Assembly (NCBI RefSeq): GCF_038593855.1
Contig: NZ_CP151996.1
Span: forward strand, 3,844,001-3,908,000
DNA length: 64,000 nt
Reading direction: 5' to 3'
DNA from: Lysinibacillus sp. FSL M8-0337
Lineage (GTDB): Bacteria > Bacillota > Bacilli > Bacillales_A > Planococcaceae
The notes beneath the pieces were generated by a model. That model saw nothing but the letters and a program-made list of their open reading frames with translations. It was not told where the DNA came from and did not search any database. Positions 29,266 through 38,802 of the stretch are shown here, one piece after another; position 1 is the first letter of the stretch, and every line of letters starts with the position of its first letter. Made by a program: the position numbers and the translations under genes.

Positions 29266-30306
29266 TTAGGCTTCACTAGTTAAAGCCATTAGTTGCTGCT
29301 CTATTTGTTGGCGCTTTGTTGTGTGCTCGGCGCGTAGTTGACGGTAACTTGCAATACCAGTAATGATTGTCTCCCACATTTCTTCAAGCGTCAGTGTCGG
29401 CTCATTTTGTTGCGCATGCATTATACTCTGCGTAACAGTATTGCTGTTTGTTTCACCATATTGTTTCATACGTTTTTCAAAAGCGGCTGCCGATTTATCT
29501 TGTAGCTGTTGGCGTTTTTCATTTACTGCATTCATAATCCCCATCTTAAATACAGGAATGGTCGTGACAAAAGCTCCGTTTATTTGCTCCATTAATGCGC
29601 TATTGCCATTGCGTAACATATCAATTTGTGTTGCCCCTAAAATAGCTACCATACGCGATTTCTCAAGCTCATCAATTTTTTGGGCAAGTGTTTCGGCAAT
29701 CGCTTGTAACGTTGTAAGCTCCATTTGAGAGATTTGATTTCCTGCTTCACTTTGTTTTTCATACATCGGAATTAATGTTGTCTTGATTTCCTCTAGCTTC
29801 ATTTCTGCTGCTACAATGTATTTTTCAAGCTCCAGATAGTATGTCAAATTTTCGTTATACAAACGAGCAAGCATCCGATTATCATTCGCCAATGCTTCTT
29901 CCATTAGAACAAATTGATAATGGATTTTTTCGATATCTCTGCCAAGACGATTATATTTAGCATACAAATCTTCTTTATTTCTTGGTGCTCGTTTAAACAG
30001 TTTACTAAAGAAACTTTGTTGCTCCATCACTTCTTTTTTATCGAATTGCTCCATCAAGGCTTCAAGCTGCTTTAATAAGTCATTCGATTCATTTACTTTT
30101 GACTGGGCAATTGTTCTTAATATTTGATCGGAGAATCGCGAAAGCTTAATGGCAGGCTCTTTACCAAGCTCTGTTAGTTCTATTTTATTTTTCACATTAA
30201 TATGATTGGCAATATGCTGAACTTCAGGACTTTGACATAGCTGTTGTTTTGTAAAATCTGCGGTTTCTGCTGTCAATCGTTCTATAGTTATTGCGCTATT
30301 TGACAT
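29266..30306 (-). CDS. telA: Toxic anion resistance protein TelA
   Basis: A 346-aa TelA/YceH/KlaA-family protein associated with tellurite and stress resistance. It is largely alpha-helical and coiled-coil, with the family features IELTELGKEPAIKLSRFSD near residue 45 and a middle KIHYQFVLMEEALANDNRML. The conserved region KSRMVAILGATQIDMLRNGN occurs near residue 235. The start at 30306 is chosen for its AAAGGAGG site over an upstream in-frame codon. It is the last of nine genes in the Ter operon. No transmembrane segment is seen, and the molecular function is unknown for the family. Confidence 0.92.
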   Translation of the reverse strand: MSNSAITIERLTAETADFTKQQLCQSPEVQHIANHINVKNKIELTELGKEPAIKLSRFSDQILRTIAQSKVNESNDLLKQLEALMEQFDKKEVMEQQSFFSKLFKRAPRNKEDLYAKYNRLGRDIEKIHYQFVLMEEALANDNRMLARLYNENLTYYLELEKYIVAAEMKLEEIKTTLIPMYEKQSEAGNQISQMELTTLQAIAETLAQKIDELEKSRMVAILGATQIDMLRNGNSALMEQINGAFVTTIPVFKMGIMNAVNEKRQQLQDKSAAAFEKRMKQYGETNSNTVTQSIMHAQQNEPTLTLEEMWETIITGIASYRQLRAEHTTKRQQIEQQLMALTSEA

Positions 30307-30328
30307 CAAGTTCCTCCTTTCCAAGCAG

Positions 30329-31960
30329 TCAGAAGAAACGGTTAAACAATTTTTTAATCATTTTATCCGGTTTTGACTTTTGCTGCTTTGGCTCTTCAAA
30401 TTGTAAGTCAAACACCATATGCTCTAAACGATGCCCATCAAACGTATCCTCTAGTAAGTGCTTTTCTATATCAAGCTTTCCTGTTGGGTTGTAGAAAATA
30501 ATATCCACACCAAAGCGATTTAAAAATGCAAATAATGCAATATCTTCGCGGGACAATGCCGGTTGCTGAGGTGATTGATAAAGCACCAACTTTGGTACTT
30601 CCTGTGCATAATCAAAGCTTTGTAACAGGCGCAATATTTCCTTTGGGATCATCGTCATTTGCTTAAATAAAAATAATTGCAAATCATATGGCGACTCATT
30701 AGGTTGTCGTTTAAGCAATGGCTGTTCACAAGAAGTTTTAATCGTATGAGCAATGGCTTGTTGTAACTCCAGTGTTAACTCCCCGTATTGCCACCAATCA
30801 CTTTGCAAGATGCGCTCCGTAGATAGCTCACCATTTACTAAACAATGTTTATAGTGAAAATGGAAATTCGCTCTGCTCGTTTTAGCATACGGAAATTCCT
30901 GTACAAATACAGTTTGCGGGCTAGCTAGCAACTGATGCATATTGGCCCAATACTCTTCACGTCTACTAGAAACACCGCTTATTTTGGCGAAAATAACAGG
31001 AATAATTACTTTATCTCGGAGAGCCTCAAATTTCGGACGAACCATTGCCTTTTCGTTAGCATAAATAAAAATATCATCATAGGTCATACGTAATGTTAAT
31101 GATTGTGGCATATGATCTTTAAATTGCCAAGGTCGATAAACACCCGATTGATGGTCATGCATTAAATGCTCGTAATGTTGGCTAGAACTATAGCCAACAG
31201 TTGCTTGACGCTCTCGTAATTTATCAGGAAATGGTTGTAACGCTGTTTGACTGACGTAGGCGTACGAAACAGAAAATGCATCAGTAGGATCTACTGTTGC
31301 AAACTCATCAATCGCTGATGGATGGAAGATTAACACATCACAGCCCAGCTCCATTAGTAATAGAAGAAAATAGCACTGACTCATTGTTGTCTCACCATAC
31401 CAAACAACCTTAGGAAAATCATCTGTCGGCTTCATCGTTTTTGTCCACTGAATCCAATGATTTTTTAGCCACTTGACCATATCTATTAAAAAGCGTCGGA
31501 AATCATTGGCAAGTAAACCGAGTGATTGCTGCTCTCGAAAGCGTTCCACTACACGCATCGTCACTAGCTGTAAATGGCGATTCATTGAAGCATCATCGTG
31601 CTTAGGAATGAGTTGATGACCATACATCATGGCAATCAGTCGATTTATAGACAAGCCTTTAGGGGATTGCTGATGTTGCTCTAAAATCGTTTGCAATGCT
31701 TGAAAATCCTTTTGCTCAATATGTTTATTTAATTCTTCACTTAATATATGAACATTGGGATTTTGGGACATTGTATATAAGGAATTAAAATAATCATCTT
31801 CTTCAATCGGTACGCCCAATATACGAACAGCGATACGACTAAAACGGACCTGCTGTGGTGTCACCTCGTAAACTGTTCGCACATTCGCTGAATCTTGGAA
31901 GGCTTGTAGCCAATCATAAGAATCTCTTTCTAAAACAGATTCAATTGTGACTGTTTGCAT
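30329..31960 (-). CDS. yceG: YceG family protein
   Basis: A 543-aa protein matching the YceG family of Ter operons (not the lytic transglycosylase MltG, also named YceG). Recognisable parts are FNSLYTMSQNPNVHILSEEL, the aromatic-rich core HFHYKHCLVNGELSTERILQ, and a repeated receptor-like segment GVDIIFYNPTGKLDIEKHLL near the C-terminus, paralleled by ELGCDVLIFHPSAIDEFATV in the middle. It precedes telA by 22 bp. Its biochemical role is unknown. Confidence 0.88.
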   Translation of the reverse strand: MQTVTIESVLERDSYDWLQAFQDSANVRTVYEVTPQQVRFSRIAVRILGVPIEEDDYFNSLYTMSQNPNVHILSEELNKHIEQKDFQALQTILEQHQQSPKGLSINRLIAMMYGHQLIPKHDDASMNRHLQLVTMRVVERFREQQSLGLLANDFRRFLIDMVKWLKNHWIQWTKTMKPTDDFPKVVWYGETTMSQCYFLLLLMELGCDVLIFHPSAIDEFATVDPTDAFSVSYAYVSQTALQPFPDKLRERQATVGYSSSQHYEHLMHDHQSGVYRPWQFKDHMPQSLTLRMTYDDIFIYANEKAMVRPKFEALRDKVIIPVIFAKISGVSSRREEYWANMHQLLASPQTVFVQEFPYAKTSRANFHFHYKHCLVNGELSTERILQSDWWQYGELTLELQQAIAHTIKTSCEQPLLKRQPNESPYDLQLFLFKQMTMIPKEILRLLQSFDYAQEVPKLVLYQSPQQPALSREDIALFAFLNRFGVDIIFYNPTGKLDIEKHLLEDTFDGHRLEHMVFDLQFEEPKQQKSKPDKMIKKLFNRFF

Positions 31961-31986
31961 ACAAGCGTCACCTCCTTACATCATAC

Positions 31987-32799
31987 TTACACAATTGGTT
32001 GCTTATTAGCCAATTGTAAAACATCCTCGAGTAAATATTTCGTAAATGCTTCACCACTATGAGCCGAATACATTGTGTTCTTTAGTATTTGTGGTTGTTT
32101 GTCTTTTAAATCACCGTGATTTGGTGTATAGCCTTTATCAGCAATAGCGAGCATGCCGTAATCCATTATGGAATCGCCTGCCGCCACGTGCATATTATAT
32201 GTACAATGCTCCTTCAAATACGAGATTGCAGCTTCTTTTGTAAGCACTTTTGGCAAAAAATATAATTTTCTTCCTTGCAGCAAGACGTGCCAACCATGGA
32301 CTGCAAATTCATGAATCATTGCTTGCACTTCGACATCCTGTATAACATTGACATCGACATAATGGACATAAAATAGCTCATCAACATAAAACGATTGTTG
32401 AAGCCATTCATCTGATTGGTAGCTATTAAATTTGCGTACCAAATCCGCCTTTGGAATAGAGGAATCTTCTATTCTTTTACGTAATATTTTTGACCATTCC
32501 TTATTAGGATGTCCCTGTTCTATTATTGTACCGCCATTGCTCGTAATTGCAAAAGTAGGACGCAATTCCTTTATAACATGGATGCGTTCATATTGATGCA
32601 CTGCTCGTGTTGTAACTGGTACGAATAAGGTTTGTTGGTGAACTTGCTGCAATAATGACATCGTAACTTCCGTCATCATACTAAGGCCCACTCCTTCTTT
32701 TCGTTCAGCTATAATCGGTGCTGTTTTCGATGGGAATTTCTCCATCATGCGCTGGGAGTAAATAAGCGTACGATCTAAATCTGATGTAAATAGTAGCAT
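31987..32799 (-). CDS. HAD-superfamily hydrolase of the Ter operon
   Basis: A 270-aa Cof/SPP-type phosphatase. Motif I is LLFTSDLDRTLIYS (DxD nucleophile), motif II is the Thr in PVTTRAVHQYERI, and motif III/IV is AAGDSIMDYGMLAIAD. A C2-type cap lies between about residues 90 and 190. HAD enzymes of this kind accompany PRTase-TRSP and HpcH proteins in Ter clusters, where they are proposed to dephosphorylate a nucleotide-like product. It lies 13 bp from StiP. Confidence 0.87.
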   Translation of the reverse strand: MLLFTSDLDRTLIYSQRMMEKFPSKTAPIIAERKEGVGLSMMTEVTMSLLQQVHQQTLFVPVTTRAVHQYERIHVIKELRPTFAITSNGGTIIEQGHPNKEWSKILRKRIEDSSIPKADLVRKFNSYQSDEWLQQSFYVDELFYVHYVDVNVIQDVEVQAMIHEFAVHGWHVLLQGRKLYFLPKVLTKEAAISYLKEHCTYNMHVAAGDSIMDYGMLAIADKGYTPNHGDLKDKQPQILKNTMYSAHSGEAFTKYLLEDVLQLANKQPIV

Positions 32800-32811
32800 G
32801 TCTTCTCTCCT

Positions 32812-33939
32812 CTACACTTCTTTTATTAAACCACAGCATGCATAGGACATTTGTGGATATTCTTCAATTTGAACATTTTTTTCTTTCGCTAATAGTAAAA
32901 TGTGCGCCAATTCCTGGACATATGTTGGGTTAACCAAAATTTTCCACGGGACTCTTCGAAGTAAGACGCGCGTTGTTTCGCCCACGCCTGGCTTTACAAG
33001 ATGATGATTGGTAATGCCATACTGTTGTTGAATAGCCACAACCGATTCCATTCCTTGCCATGTAATAGCAGATGATTTTCGCTCACAAAGTTGTTGCGCT
33101 ACATCCTTCTGCACTTGTGTAAAATGGGCACTAATACGGTCTATATAGAAATTGGATACGTCGGCATCTTGTAGTTCTTTATAATATTTCGCCCCATGAA
33201 AATCATTGACATCCATAAACTGCTCATTCCATACCGTACGGCTCACTAAACCTGAAACCGTTGAATTTAAACATGCGGAAGGTATTAAGAAATCTGCTCG
33301 CGTGCCATAAATGGCTGCACAATGTCCTGGATCAGCAAGCACAGCTAATGTAGCATCCAGTTGTTGAATATTTTGTTCATTATAGCTTGCACACGCTTGT
33401 TGTAATTCCCTTGTTATGGCCCCTTTCCCTGTCCAACCATCAATAAATTGGATGCGTGCATGTGGGTGCTGAGTAAATATATATCGAATAGCAGTCTCAT
33501 CAATACCACGACCACGAAGAATCGATATCGTATAATGCGGAACACTGACGTTATAATGCATTTTTATATATCGTTTAATTAAAATACCTATTGGCGTTCC
33601 TGCTCTCGCTAAACTAACAAGCACTAAATGCTCTAAACCTTGACGTGCTACAATTTGCTGTGCCACCACACCAACAGCTAGTGCAATGCGTTCTGCATAG
33701 TCTTCCAATGTTTGATAAAACAACGTCATGTACGCTTCGGAAGGAAGATATTCTACAGGCAACATTTCTGAATAATGTGTCCCCGATTGAATAAGTCGTT
33801 CCCGCTGTTCATTATCTATTTCTAAGCTTATGTTACTAATATCTCGTAGCAAAAACACAACATCTTCTGAAGAATAGCTTCCCATTTTATCTGGTTGTTT
33901 TATTTCATGCATTATATAGTCCCCCAGTCGTGCATACAA
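32812..33939 (-). CDS. StiP family protein (proposed cysteine protease / PRTase-like)
   Basis: A 375-aa protein of the StiP family found in tellurium-stress operons. The region LVLVSLARAGTPIGILIKRY and QFIDGWTGKGAITRELQQA resembles a phosphoribosyltransferase PRPP loop (D-G-TGKG), which fits proposals that the family is nucleotide-related. The 'cysteine protease' name is inherited annotation. Conserved Cys residues occur in YAAIYGTRADFLIPSACLN and at the end (YACCGLIKEV). It overlaps the PRTase-TRSP gene by 28 nt, so the two are translationally linked. Confidence 0.85.
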   Translation of the reverse strand: MYARLGDYIMHEIKQPDKMGSYSSEDVVFLLRDISNISLEIDNEQRERLIQSGTHYSEMLPVEYLPSEAYMTLFYQTLEDYAERIALAVGVVAQQIVARQGLEHLVLVSLARAGTPIGILIKRYIKMHYNVSVPHYTISILRGRGIDETAIRYIFTQHPHARIQFIDGWTGKGAITRELQQACASYNEQNIQQLDATLAVLADPGHCAAIYGTRADFLIPSACLNSTVSGLVSRTVWNEQFMDVNDFHGAKYYKELQDADVSNFYIDRISAHFTQVQKDVAQQLCERKSSAITWQGMESVVAIQQQYGITNHHLVKPGVGETTRVLLRRVPWKILVNPTYVQELAHILLLAKEKNVQIEEYPQMSYACCGLIKEV

Positions 33940-35273
33940 ATAACGTAAATATTTGCGTTACTCACTGCCTTCAATGCTTGCACTGTCCTTGCAACGACCT
34001 CTTGATTGGCTATACGTTCTATGACTAAAAAAAGTTCCGAATACGGATGACTATGTAAGTTGTATAAGTAATTTTCGACACCATTATTTTCTGGACTTTC
34101 GAAAGCTATTTTATCAGTAATTGTGTAGGAAGGGTCATCTGCACAATAAATAGGACTACGTGTTGTTGATTGGAAATATACTTCCTGTCCTAAACAAGTC
34201 GCTATTTGCATTGGCACATACATAAATTCACCTGTCCCAATGACAAGTGCTGGACCACCTGTACGAAGTGCTTGTAATTGAGCCGCGATGGCTTGCAGTG
34301 TTTGCTTTTGCGCAACATGCTGCTCGGCTGTTATCGTGAATCGACCTGTCGCTAACATGTATGGCGCTCTATTGATAACACCATTTTCAGCAATAGAATG
34401 GTACTGTTTTTGTTCGACTACCTCGTCCACCGACAGCAAAGTTATGTCAGCTGTTTGCGGTAATGTAGCTGCTACTTGGTTGCTTGTTAAAAGCGGTGTA
34501 CCATCACAAGTAAAGTGCCCAGACATAATAGCTACAAAATCTATTGTTATCCCCCATTGCGTTTCTAGCTGAGCAAATATTGCTTGTTGTTTAGATGAAC
34601 GCCAATCTAAAATTGATAATACCGAATAGCGTTGGACATGAGGGAATTTTCGGTGCAAGGTTTCGATAATATTTACTACGGTATTGCCCGTCGTTATTTC
34701 ATCATCAATAAGCACAATCTGTTTTGCTTGTAGCAATTTTTCTGGTTGTTCGCAATATACTCGATGACTTGTGGCATGTGAATGTTCTTCTTCAAATGTA
34801 ACAAATGGTTCAAGCTCTGGCACTAGTTCACGCGTCGTATGAATATACGTAGCATTAGACTTAAAAACATTAAATACTGCATGCCCTAACGCTGTTGCTG
34901 TTTCAGCAAAGCCAATAAATAAAACATCTTCTGCTAGTTCCAAACTTTGTTCTTCCACTTGCTGTAAAGTCTCTTGCACATTATGTCTATTTTGAATAGC
35001 CTGTACAACGGACTGTACTAACAAAGACTCTTTTCCTGTCAATCGCTCATAATACATCATAGCTAGTAAAGCCCCTGTCAGTACCGGTACTTGTGGCTGG
35101 ACTGCTAAATGCTTACCAAGAACTGTACTAACAAATAAAAACTGTCTCTTTTTATTAATACGTGTCGCCATTTTAAATAAATCTGTTATGGCAAAATTAT
35201 AAGGATTGTCGGTAATCTCAATTGCAATTTTATAATCCTGAATAATGTTCAACTTGTTGTCGAGCTTCGTCAT
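33912..35273 (-). CDS. Phosphoribosyltransferase with C-terminal TRSP domain
   Basis: A 453-aa two-domain enzyme. The N-terminal PRTase has the PRPP-binding loop IVLIDDEITTGNTVVNIIET near residue 190 and a preceding FIGFAETATALGHAVF. The C-terminal TRSP domain carries its name motif (YFQSTTRSPIYCADD) plus VIGTGEFMYVPMQIAT. Such proteins sit in Ter/YceG operons and are thought to make a ribosylated base-like metabolite. It overlaps both the upstream HpcH-like gene and the downstream StiP gene, consistent with a coupled module. Confidence 0.88.
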   Translation of the reverse strand: MTKLDNKLNIIQDYKIAIEITDNPYNFAITDLFKMATRINKKRQFLFVSTVLGKHLAVQPQVPVLTGALLAMMYYERLTGKESLLVQSVVQAIQNRHNVQETLQQVEEQSLELAEDVLFIGFAETATALGHAVFNVFKSNATYIHTTRELVPELEPFVTFEEEHSHATSHRVYCEQPEKLLQAKQIVLIDDEITTGNTVVNIIETLHRKFPHVQRYSVLSILDWRSSKQQAIFAQLETQWGITIDFVAIMSGHFTCDGTPLLTSNQVAATLPQTADITLLSVDEVVEQKQYHSIAENGVINRAPYMLATGRFTITAEQHVAQKQTLQAIAAQLQALRTGGPALVIGTGEFMYVPMQIATCLGQEVYFQSTTRSPIYCADDPSYTITDKIAFESPENNGVENYLYNLHSHPYSELFLVIERIANQEVVARTVQALKAVSNANIYVICMHDWGTI

Positions 35274-36447
35274 CCGTCGTTCCCCCTACTGTTGTGTTCA
35301 ATAAAAGAGAGGCAAAATTTGCAGATTCATTGTATACACCGTAAATATGTGCTTGGCGTAAAATTTGCTGCGCCCATCTCATATGTGGTTTCATTTCATT
35401 CATTTTATTGGCATAATGGCTTTTTAAAACACCCTTTTGCCCATTATTATTTTCAACAATACTGATGGCATCTAAATATTCCTCATACGAAACAACATAT
35501 AAAGCATGAACAATTCGAATATGGCTAGGATGAATAATCGTTTTACCCAAAATACCATTTTGTTGATCTAATAGTACTTCCTTCATTAGGCCATCTAAAT
35601 AATCATCGAGTAGTGCCTTACGGGCAAACAACGCTCCTTGTTCACTGAACGGAGTGGCTCTTAGCGTTGGCTTTAATACACGCTCATTGCTGAAATATTC
35701 CCAAACTGGACCGGAAATAACAAAGTCATCTTCTTCACGTCCAAGTACATTGATGATATCCGCAATGCAATCTCGAATTACCGCAATATCGTAAATGGTT
35801 GCGTCTACTCTGCGCCGAATTCCGTAAATTCCACAAAAATCGGTCGCACCAATACGGACATTTAGTACACGTTTTCTGTATTGACGAAGTACGTCTTTAA
35901 TTGCAAATAATGCTGTCATGCGCGACTCCTTATATAAGATGTCCTGACTTTCCAAAATCGGCATCCCATATAACGTTAGTTGATGCTGTGCGATTGTTTG
36001 CTCTAGTATTTCAAAATAAGCTCTCCCTTGTACTGCTGTAAATTTAGGAAACACGTATCCTGTAATCACTTCTTGACGCTTTCCTAATTTAGAGGTTAAA
36101 AGCTTAAATTGCTCAACACTACGCACACGAATAAAAAGAAGCGGTAAATCTTCAAGTAAAATATTCTTTTGAAGATATAAAGTATAAAGCGTATTTATAT
36201 CTTCTATAATTTTTTCTTCACAGCTTGTTAACTCTGCATCCCCAACGGCATCTTCTAAATCGATAACAAGTGACTTTAACTCTTGATATTTTTGCGATTG
36301 TATCATGTCAATAATGTTAGGCATAGACGCAGGCATATATAATGTTGCACCTAATGCATAGGACAAAATATTAGGTGAATCTAATTTCGTAAATTTGTGT
36401 GGTTGTTGATAAAAAATCGTCTCCGCTTCTGTTGCAAAATATTGCAT
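35230..36447 (-). CDS. HpcH/HpaI aldolase / citrate lyase beta-like enzyme
   Basis: A 405-aa TIM-barrel protein related to CitE/malyl-CoA lyase. The Mg-binding acidic motif lies in SLVIDLEDAVGDAEL (residues about 70-85), the conserved Arg in PLLFIRVRSVEQF, the second metal Glu in GMPILESQDILY, and the CoA/keto-acid region in VRIGATDFCGIYGIRR. ATG 36447 follows GGGGAGAG, and a longer start lacks support. CitE-like enzymes of this type recur in Ter biosynthetic modules, and the C-C bond made or broken is unknown. Confidence 0.85.
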   Translation of the reverse strand: MQYFATEAETIFYQQPHKFTKLDSPNILSYALGATLYMPASMPNIIDMIQSQKYQELKSLVIDLEDAVGDAELTSCEEKIIEDINTLYTLYLQKNILLEDLPLLFIRVRSVEQFKLLTSKLGKRQEVITGYVFPKFTAVQGRAYFEILEQTIAQHQLTLYGMPILESQDILYKESRMTALFAIKDVLRQYRKRVLNVRIGATDFCGIYGIRRRVDATIYDIAVIRDCIADIINVLGREEDDFVISGPVWEYFSNERVLKPTLRATPFSEQGALFARKALLDDYLDGLMKEVLLDQQNGILGKTIIHPSHIRIVHALYVVSYEEYLDAISIVENNNGQKGVLKSHYANKMNEMKPHMRWAQQILRQAHIYGVYNESANFASLLLNTTVGGTTDDEARQQVEHYSGL

Positions 36448-36592
36448 CCAATTCTCTCCCCATTTAAGAATGATTTTGTAAAAAAGACACTGCATCAACC
36501 TGTTTTATACAGACTAATACAGTGCCTTCCATTACGTCGCTTTCCCTATTCAATTCACAATCGCAACCATCTAGTTATAAATGGTATTTTAA

Positions 36593-37168
36593 TTATTGCA
36601 GTCCATAAGCATTAATTAATGCAGCTAAACCACCTTGATAGCCAGAGCCAACAGCAGCAAATTTCCACTCGCCATTATGTCGGTAAAGCTCACAAAATAC
36701 GACCGCTGTCTCTATGCTGAAATCTTCACCTAAATCATAACGAAGTACTTCTGAACCGGATTCTTCGTTCGTTAATCGAACATAAGCGTTTAGTACTTGT
36801 CCAAAGTTTTGACGGCGACCTTCCGCATCATAAATTGTCACGGTTACAACAATTTTTTCGATTTGAGGAGACACTTGTTTTAAATTAACAAGAATTTTTT
36901 CATCGTCTCCATCACCTACACCAGTACGGTTATCACCCATATGCTGAACAGATTTGTCTGGACTTGTTAAATTATTATAGAAAATAAAGTCTTGTTCATT
37001 ACGGCATTTTCCCGATGCATCTAACAAAAATACAGATGCATCTAAGTCAAAGTCATTTCCTCCATCGAATTGTTTAACATCCCAACCTAAACCAATACCT
37101 ACATTATTTAAGCCTGGGTCTTGCTTCATTAAATCAATGCGTTGTCCTTTACTTAACTGAATACCCAT
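36593..37168 (-). CDS. terD: TerD family protein (third paralogue)
   Basis: A 191-aa calcium-binding TerD-domain protein. The double-Asp metal sites are in FDLDASVFLLD and GVGDGDDEKILVNL, and the C-terminal signature is [20 protein letters not shown]. Its start MGIQLSKGQRIDLMK is shared by all three paralogues. It is the third of three tandem terD genes and is about 60% alike to its upstream neighbour by eye. Confidence 0.92.
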   Translation of the reverse strand: MGIQLSKGQRIDLMKQDPGLNNVGIGLGWDVKQFDGGNDFDLDASVFLLDASGKCRNEQDFIFYNNLTSPDKSVQHMGDNRTGVGDGDDEKILVNLKQVSPQIEKIVVTVTIYDAEGRRQNFGQVLNAYVRLTNEESGSEVLRYDLGEDFSIETAVVFCELYRHNGEWKFAAVGSGYQGGLAALINAYGLQ

Positions 37169-37204
37169 TTAGAAGAAACTCCCTTTCTCATATAAAGTTA
37201 AAAG

Positions 37205-37786
37205 TTAGTTTACGCTTAAACCATAATCATTACAAAGTGCCGCTAAACCACCTTGGTATCCAGCACCAACTGCGTTGAATTTCCATTCACCATTGTGACG
37301 GTATAGTTCTCCGACAACAACAGCAGTTTCAATACTAAAGTCTTCACCTAAATCATAGCGCACGATTTCTTCATTCGTCGCAGCATTAATAATGCGGATA
37401 AATGCGTTCGATACCATACCAAAGTTTTGGCTACGTGCTTCTGCATCATGGATTGTAACGGTGAATGCTAGACGTTGCACATGGGCAGGTACTTCTTTTA
37501 ACGAAACTTTAACGATTTCGTCATCCCCTTCACCAACCCCTGTTAAGTTATCGCCAGAGTGTTCAACAGAACCATTACCACCGATAGTATTGTTGTAGAA
37601 GACAAAATCATTTTGGTCTGCTACTTTCCCTGTATCAGCAAGTAAAAAAATAGAAGAGTCTAAATCGAAATCATGTCCGCCATCGTACTTATTCGTATCC
37701 CAGCCTAAACCTACAATAACATTTGATAATCCTGGATTTGTTTTTGTTAAATCAACTTTTTGACCTTTTTGTAATGAAATACCCAT
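37205..37786 (-). CDS. terD: TerD family protein (second paralogue)
   Basis: A 193-aa TerD protein (YceD/YceE-like), [20 protein letters not shown], with [26 protein letters not shown] and [20 protein letters not shown]. These proteins bind Ca2+ and are proposed to form scaffolds with TerB/TerC at the membrane. AGGAGG precedes the ATG. It lies 31 bp from the first paralogue. Confidence 0.93.
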   Translation of the reverse strand: MGISLQKGQKVDLTKTNPGLSNVIVGLGWDTNKYDGGHDFDLDSSIFLLADTGKVADQNDFVFYNNTIGGNGSVEHSGDNLTGVGEGDDEIVKVSLKEVPAHVQRLAFTVTIHDAEARSQNFGMVSNAFIRIINAATNEEIVRYDLGEDFSIETAVVVGELYRHNGEWKFNAVGAGYQGGLAALCNDYGLSVN

Positions 37787-37817
37787 TTGTATTCCTCCTC
37801 AAATTTATTATTTATAA

Positions 37818-38432
37818 TTATTGATATCTTCGAACTACATCACCAAGTTTTACATCATTTGTACCGTTACCAATAGCGGCAAATTTCCACTCGTTGCCGT
37901 GACGATAAATTTCACCACATACTAGTGTTGTTAAATTCGAATAATCATCACTTAAATTATAGCGAATTAATTCATTACCTGTCTTGTCATCGTATACGCG
38001 AATATACGCATTTTGAATCATACCGAAATGTTGATTACGACCAGCTGCATCATAGATGTTTACAACAAATACTAATTTATTGTATTGTGCAGGCACAGCT
38101 CCTAACTCCACTGTAATGACCTCATCATCACCTGCACCATCACCTGTTAAATTATCGCCAGAATGCTTAACTGATCCGCATTTACTTGATAATTTCCCGA
38201 AGTAAACGACGTCATCTCCTGCCACTATACGATCATCTTGCAACATTAAAACTGAAGAATCACAGTCAACATCTCTGCCTCCTGATCTACCACTAGAAAA
38301 TAACCCTCCTAATAAGCCACCACTTTTTGTTTGGCCTACCGGATCCCATCCTAAGCCTACTTTAATTTTATTTAAACCAGCATTGCCTTTTGTTAAATCT
38401 ACACGCTGTCCCTTTTGTAAATTAATCCCCAT
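37818..38432 (-). CDS. yceC: TerD family protein (first paralogue, YceC-like)
   Basis: A 204-aa, more diverged TerD protein and first gene of the Ter operon. It has a Gly-rich insertion (GGLLGGLFSSGRSGGRDVDC) between the N-terminal block and the first Ca site (DVDCDSSVLML), a feature of YceC-type members. The second acidic block is GDGAGDDEVITVEL and the C-terminal signature is YRHGNEWKFAAIGNG. The ribosome site is AAGGAGGG. Nine genes follow on the same strand without a clear internal terminator. Confidence 0.92.
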   Translation of the reverse strand: MGINLQKGQRVDLTKGNAGLNKIKVGLGWDPVGQTKSGGLLGGLFSSGRSGGRDVDCDSSVLMLQDDRIVAGDDVVYFGKLSSKCGSVKHSGDNLTGDGAGDDEVITVELGAVPAQYNKLVFVVNIYDAAGRNQHFGMIQNAYIRVYDDKTGNELIRYNLSDDYSNLTTLVCGEIYRHGNEWKFAAIGNGTNDVKLGDVVRRYQ

Positions 38433-38762
38433 GTTAAAGCCCTCCTTAATTTGAATACTTGCTAAAAAATCGTGAATAGTATTTTAAATATGTTGATTAA
38501 CAGGTTTTAGCAATTCCAATAATAGAAACGTTCAGTTACTGCTTTCTTGCGGAAGTCGAATAACTTTTCGATACATATCGTCATCGTACGATTCATTTTC
38601 TTAATCAACTGTTCAATACACTGCTTTAAATTCTTCAATTTAAAGCTATTACGTCAAATAGTATGTATATCAACATACATTAAGTCTAAAATAATATTAC
38701 ATAAAATTCAAATAATGGCTCCACATGAAAGTAGATTTTTGTATTTCCTTTTTTTGCTAAAT
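38433..38762. other. Upstream region of the Ter operon
   Basis: About 330 bp without an ORF, between the Ter operon start and the dpp terminator. It must contain the Ter promoter. I see no clean SigA, SigB or ECF consensus that I would defend. Confidence 0.4.
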
Positions 38763-38796
38763 AAAAACCTTCTAGCTTTTCAGTAGAAGGCTCTTT
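38763..38796 (-). terminator. Terminator of the peptide ABC transporter operon
   Basis: On the minus strand GCCTTCTA, loop, TAGAAGG, then T5, directly after the last permease gene. Confidence 0.8.
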
Positions 38797-38802
38797 ACCA
38801 TA

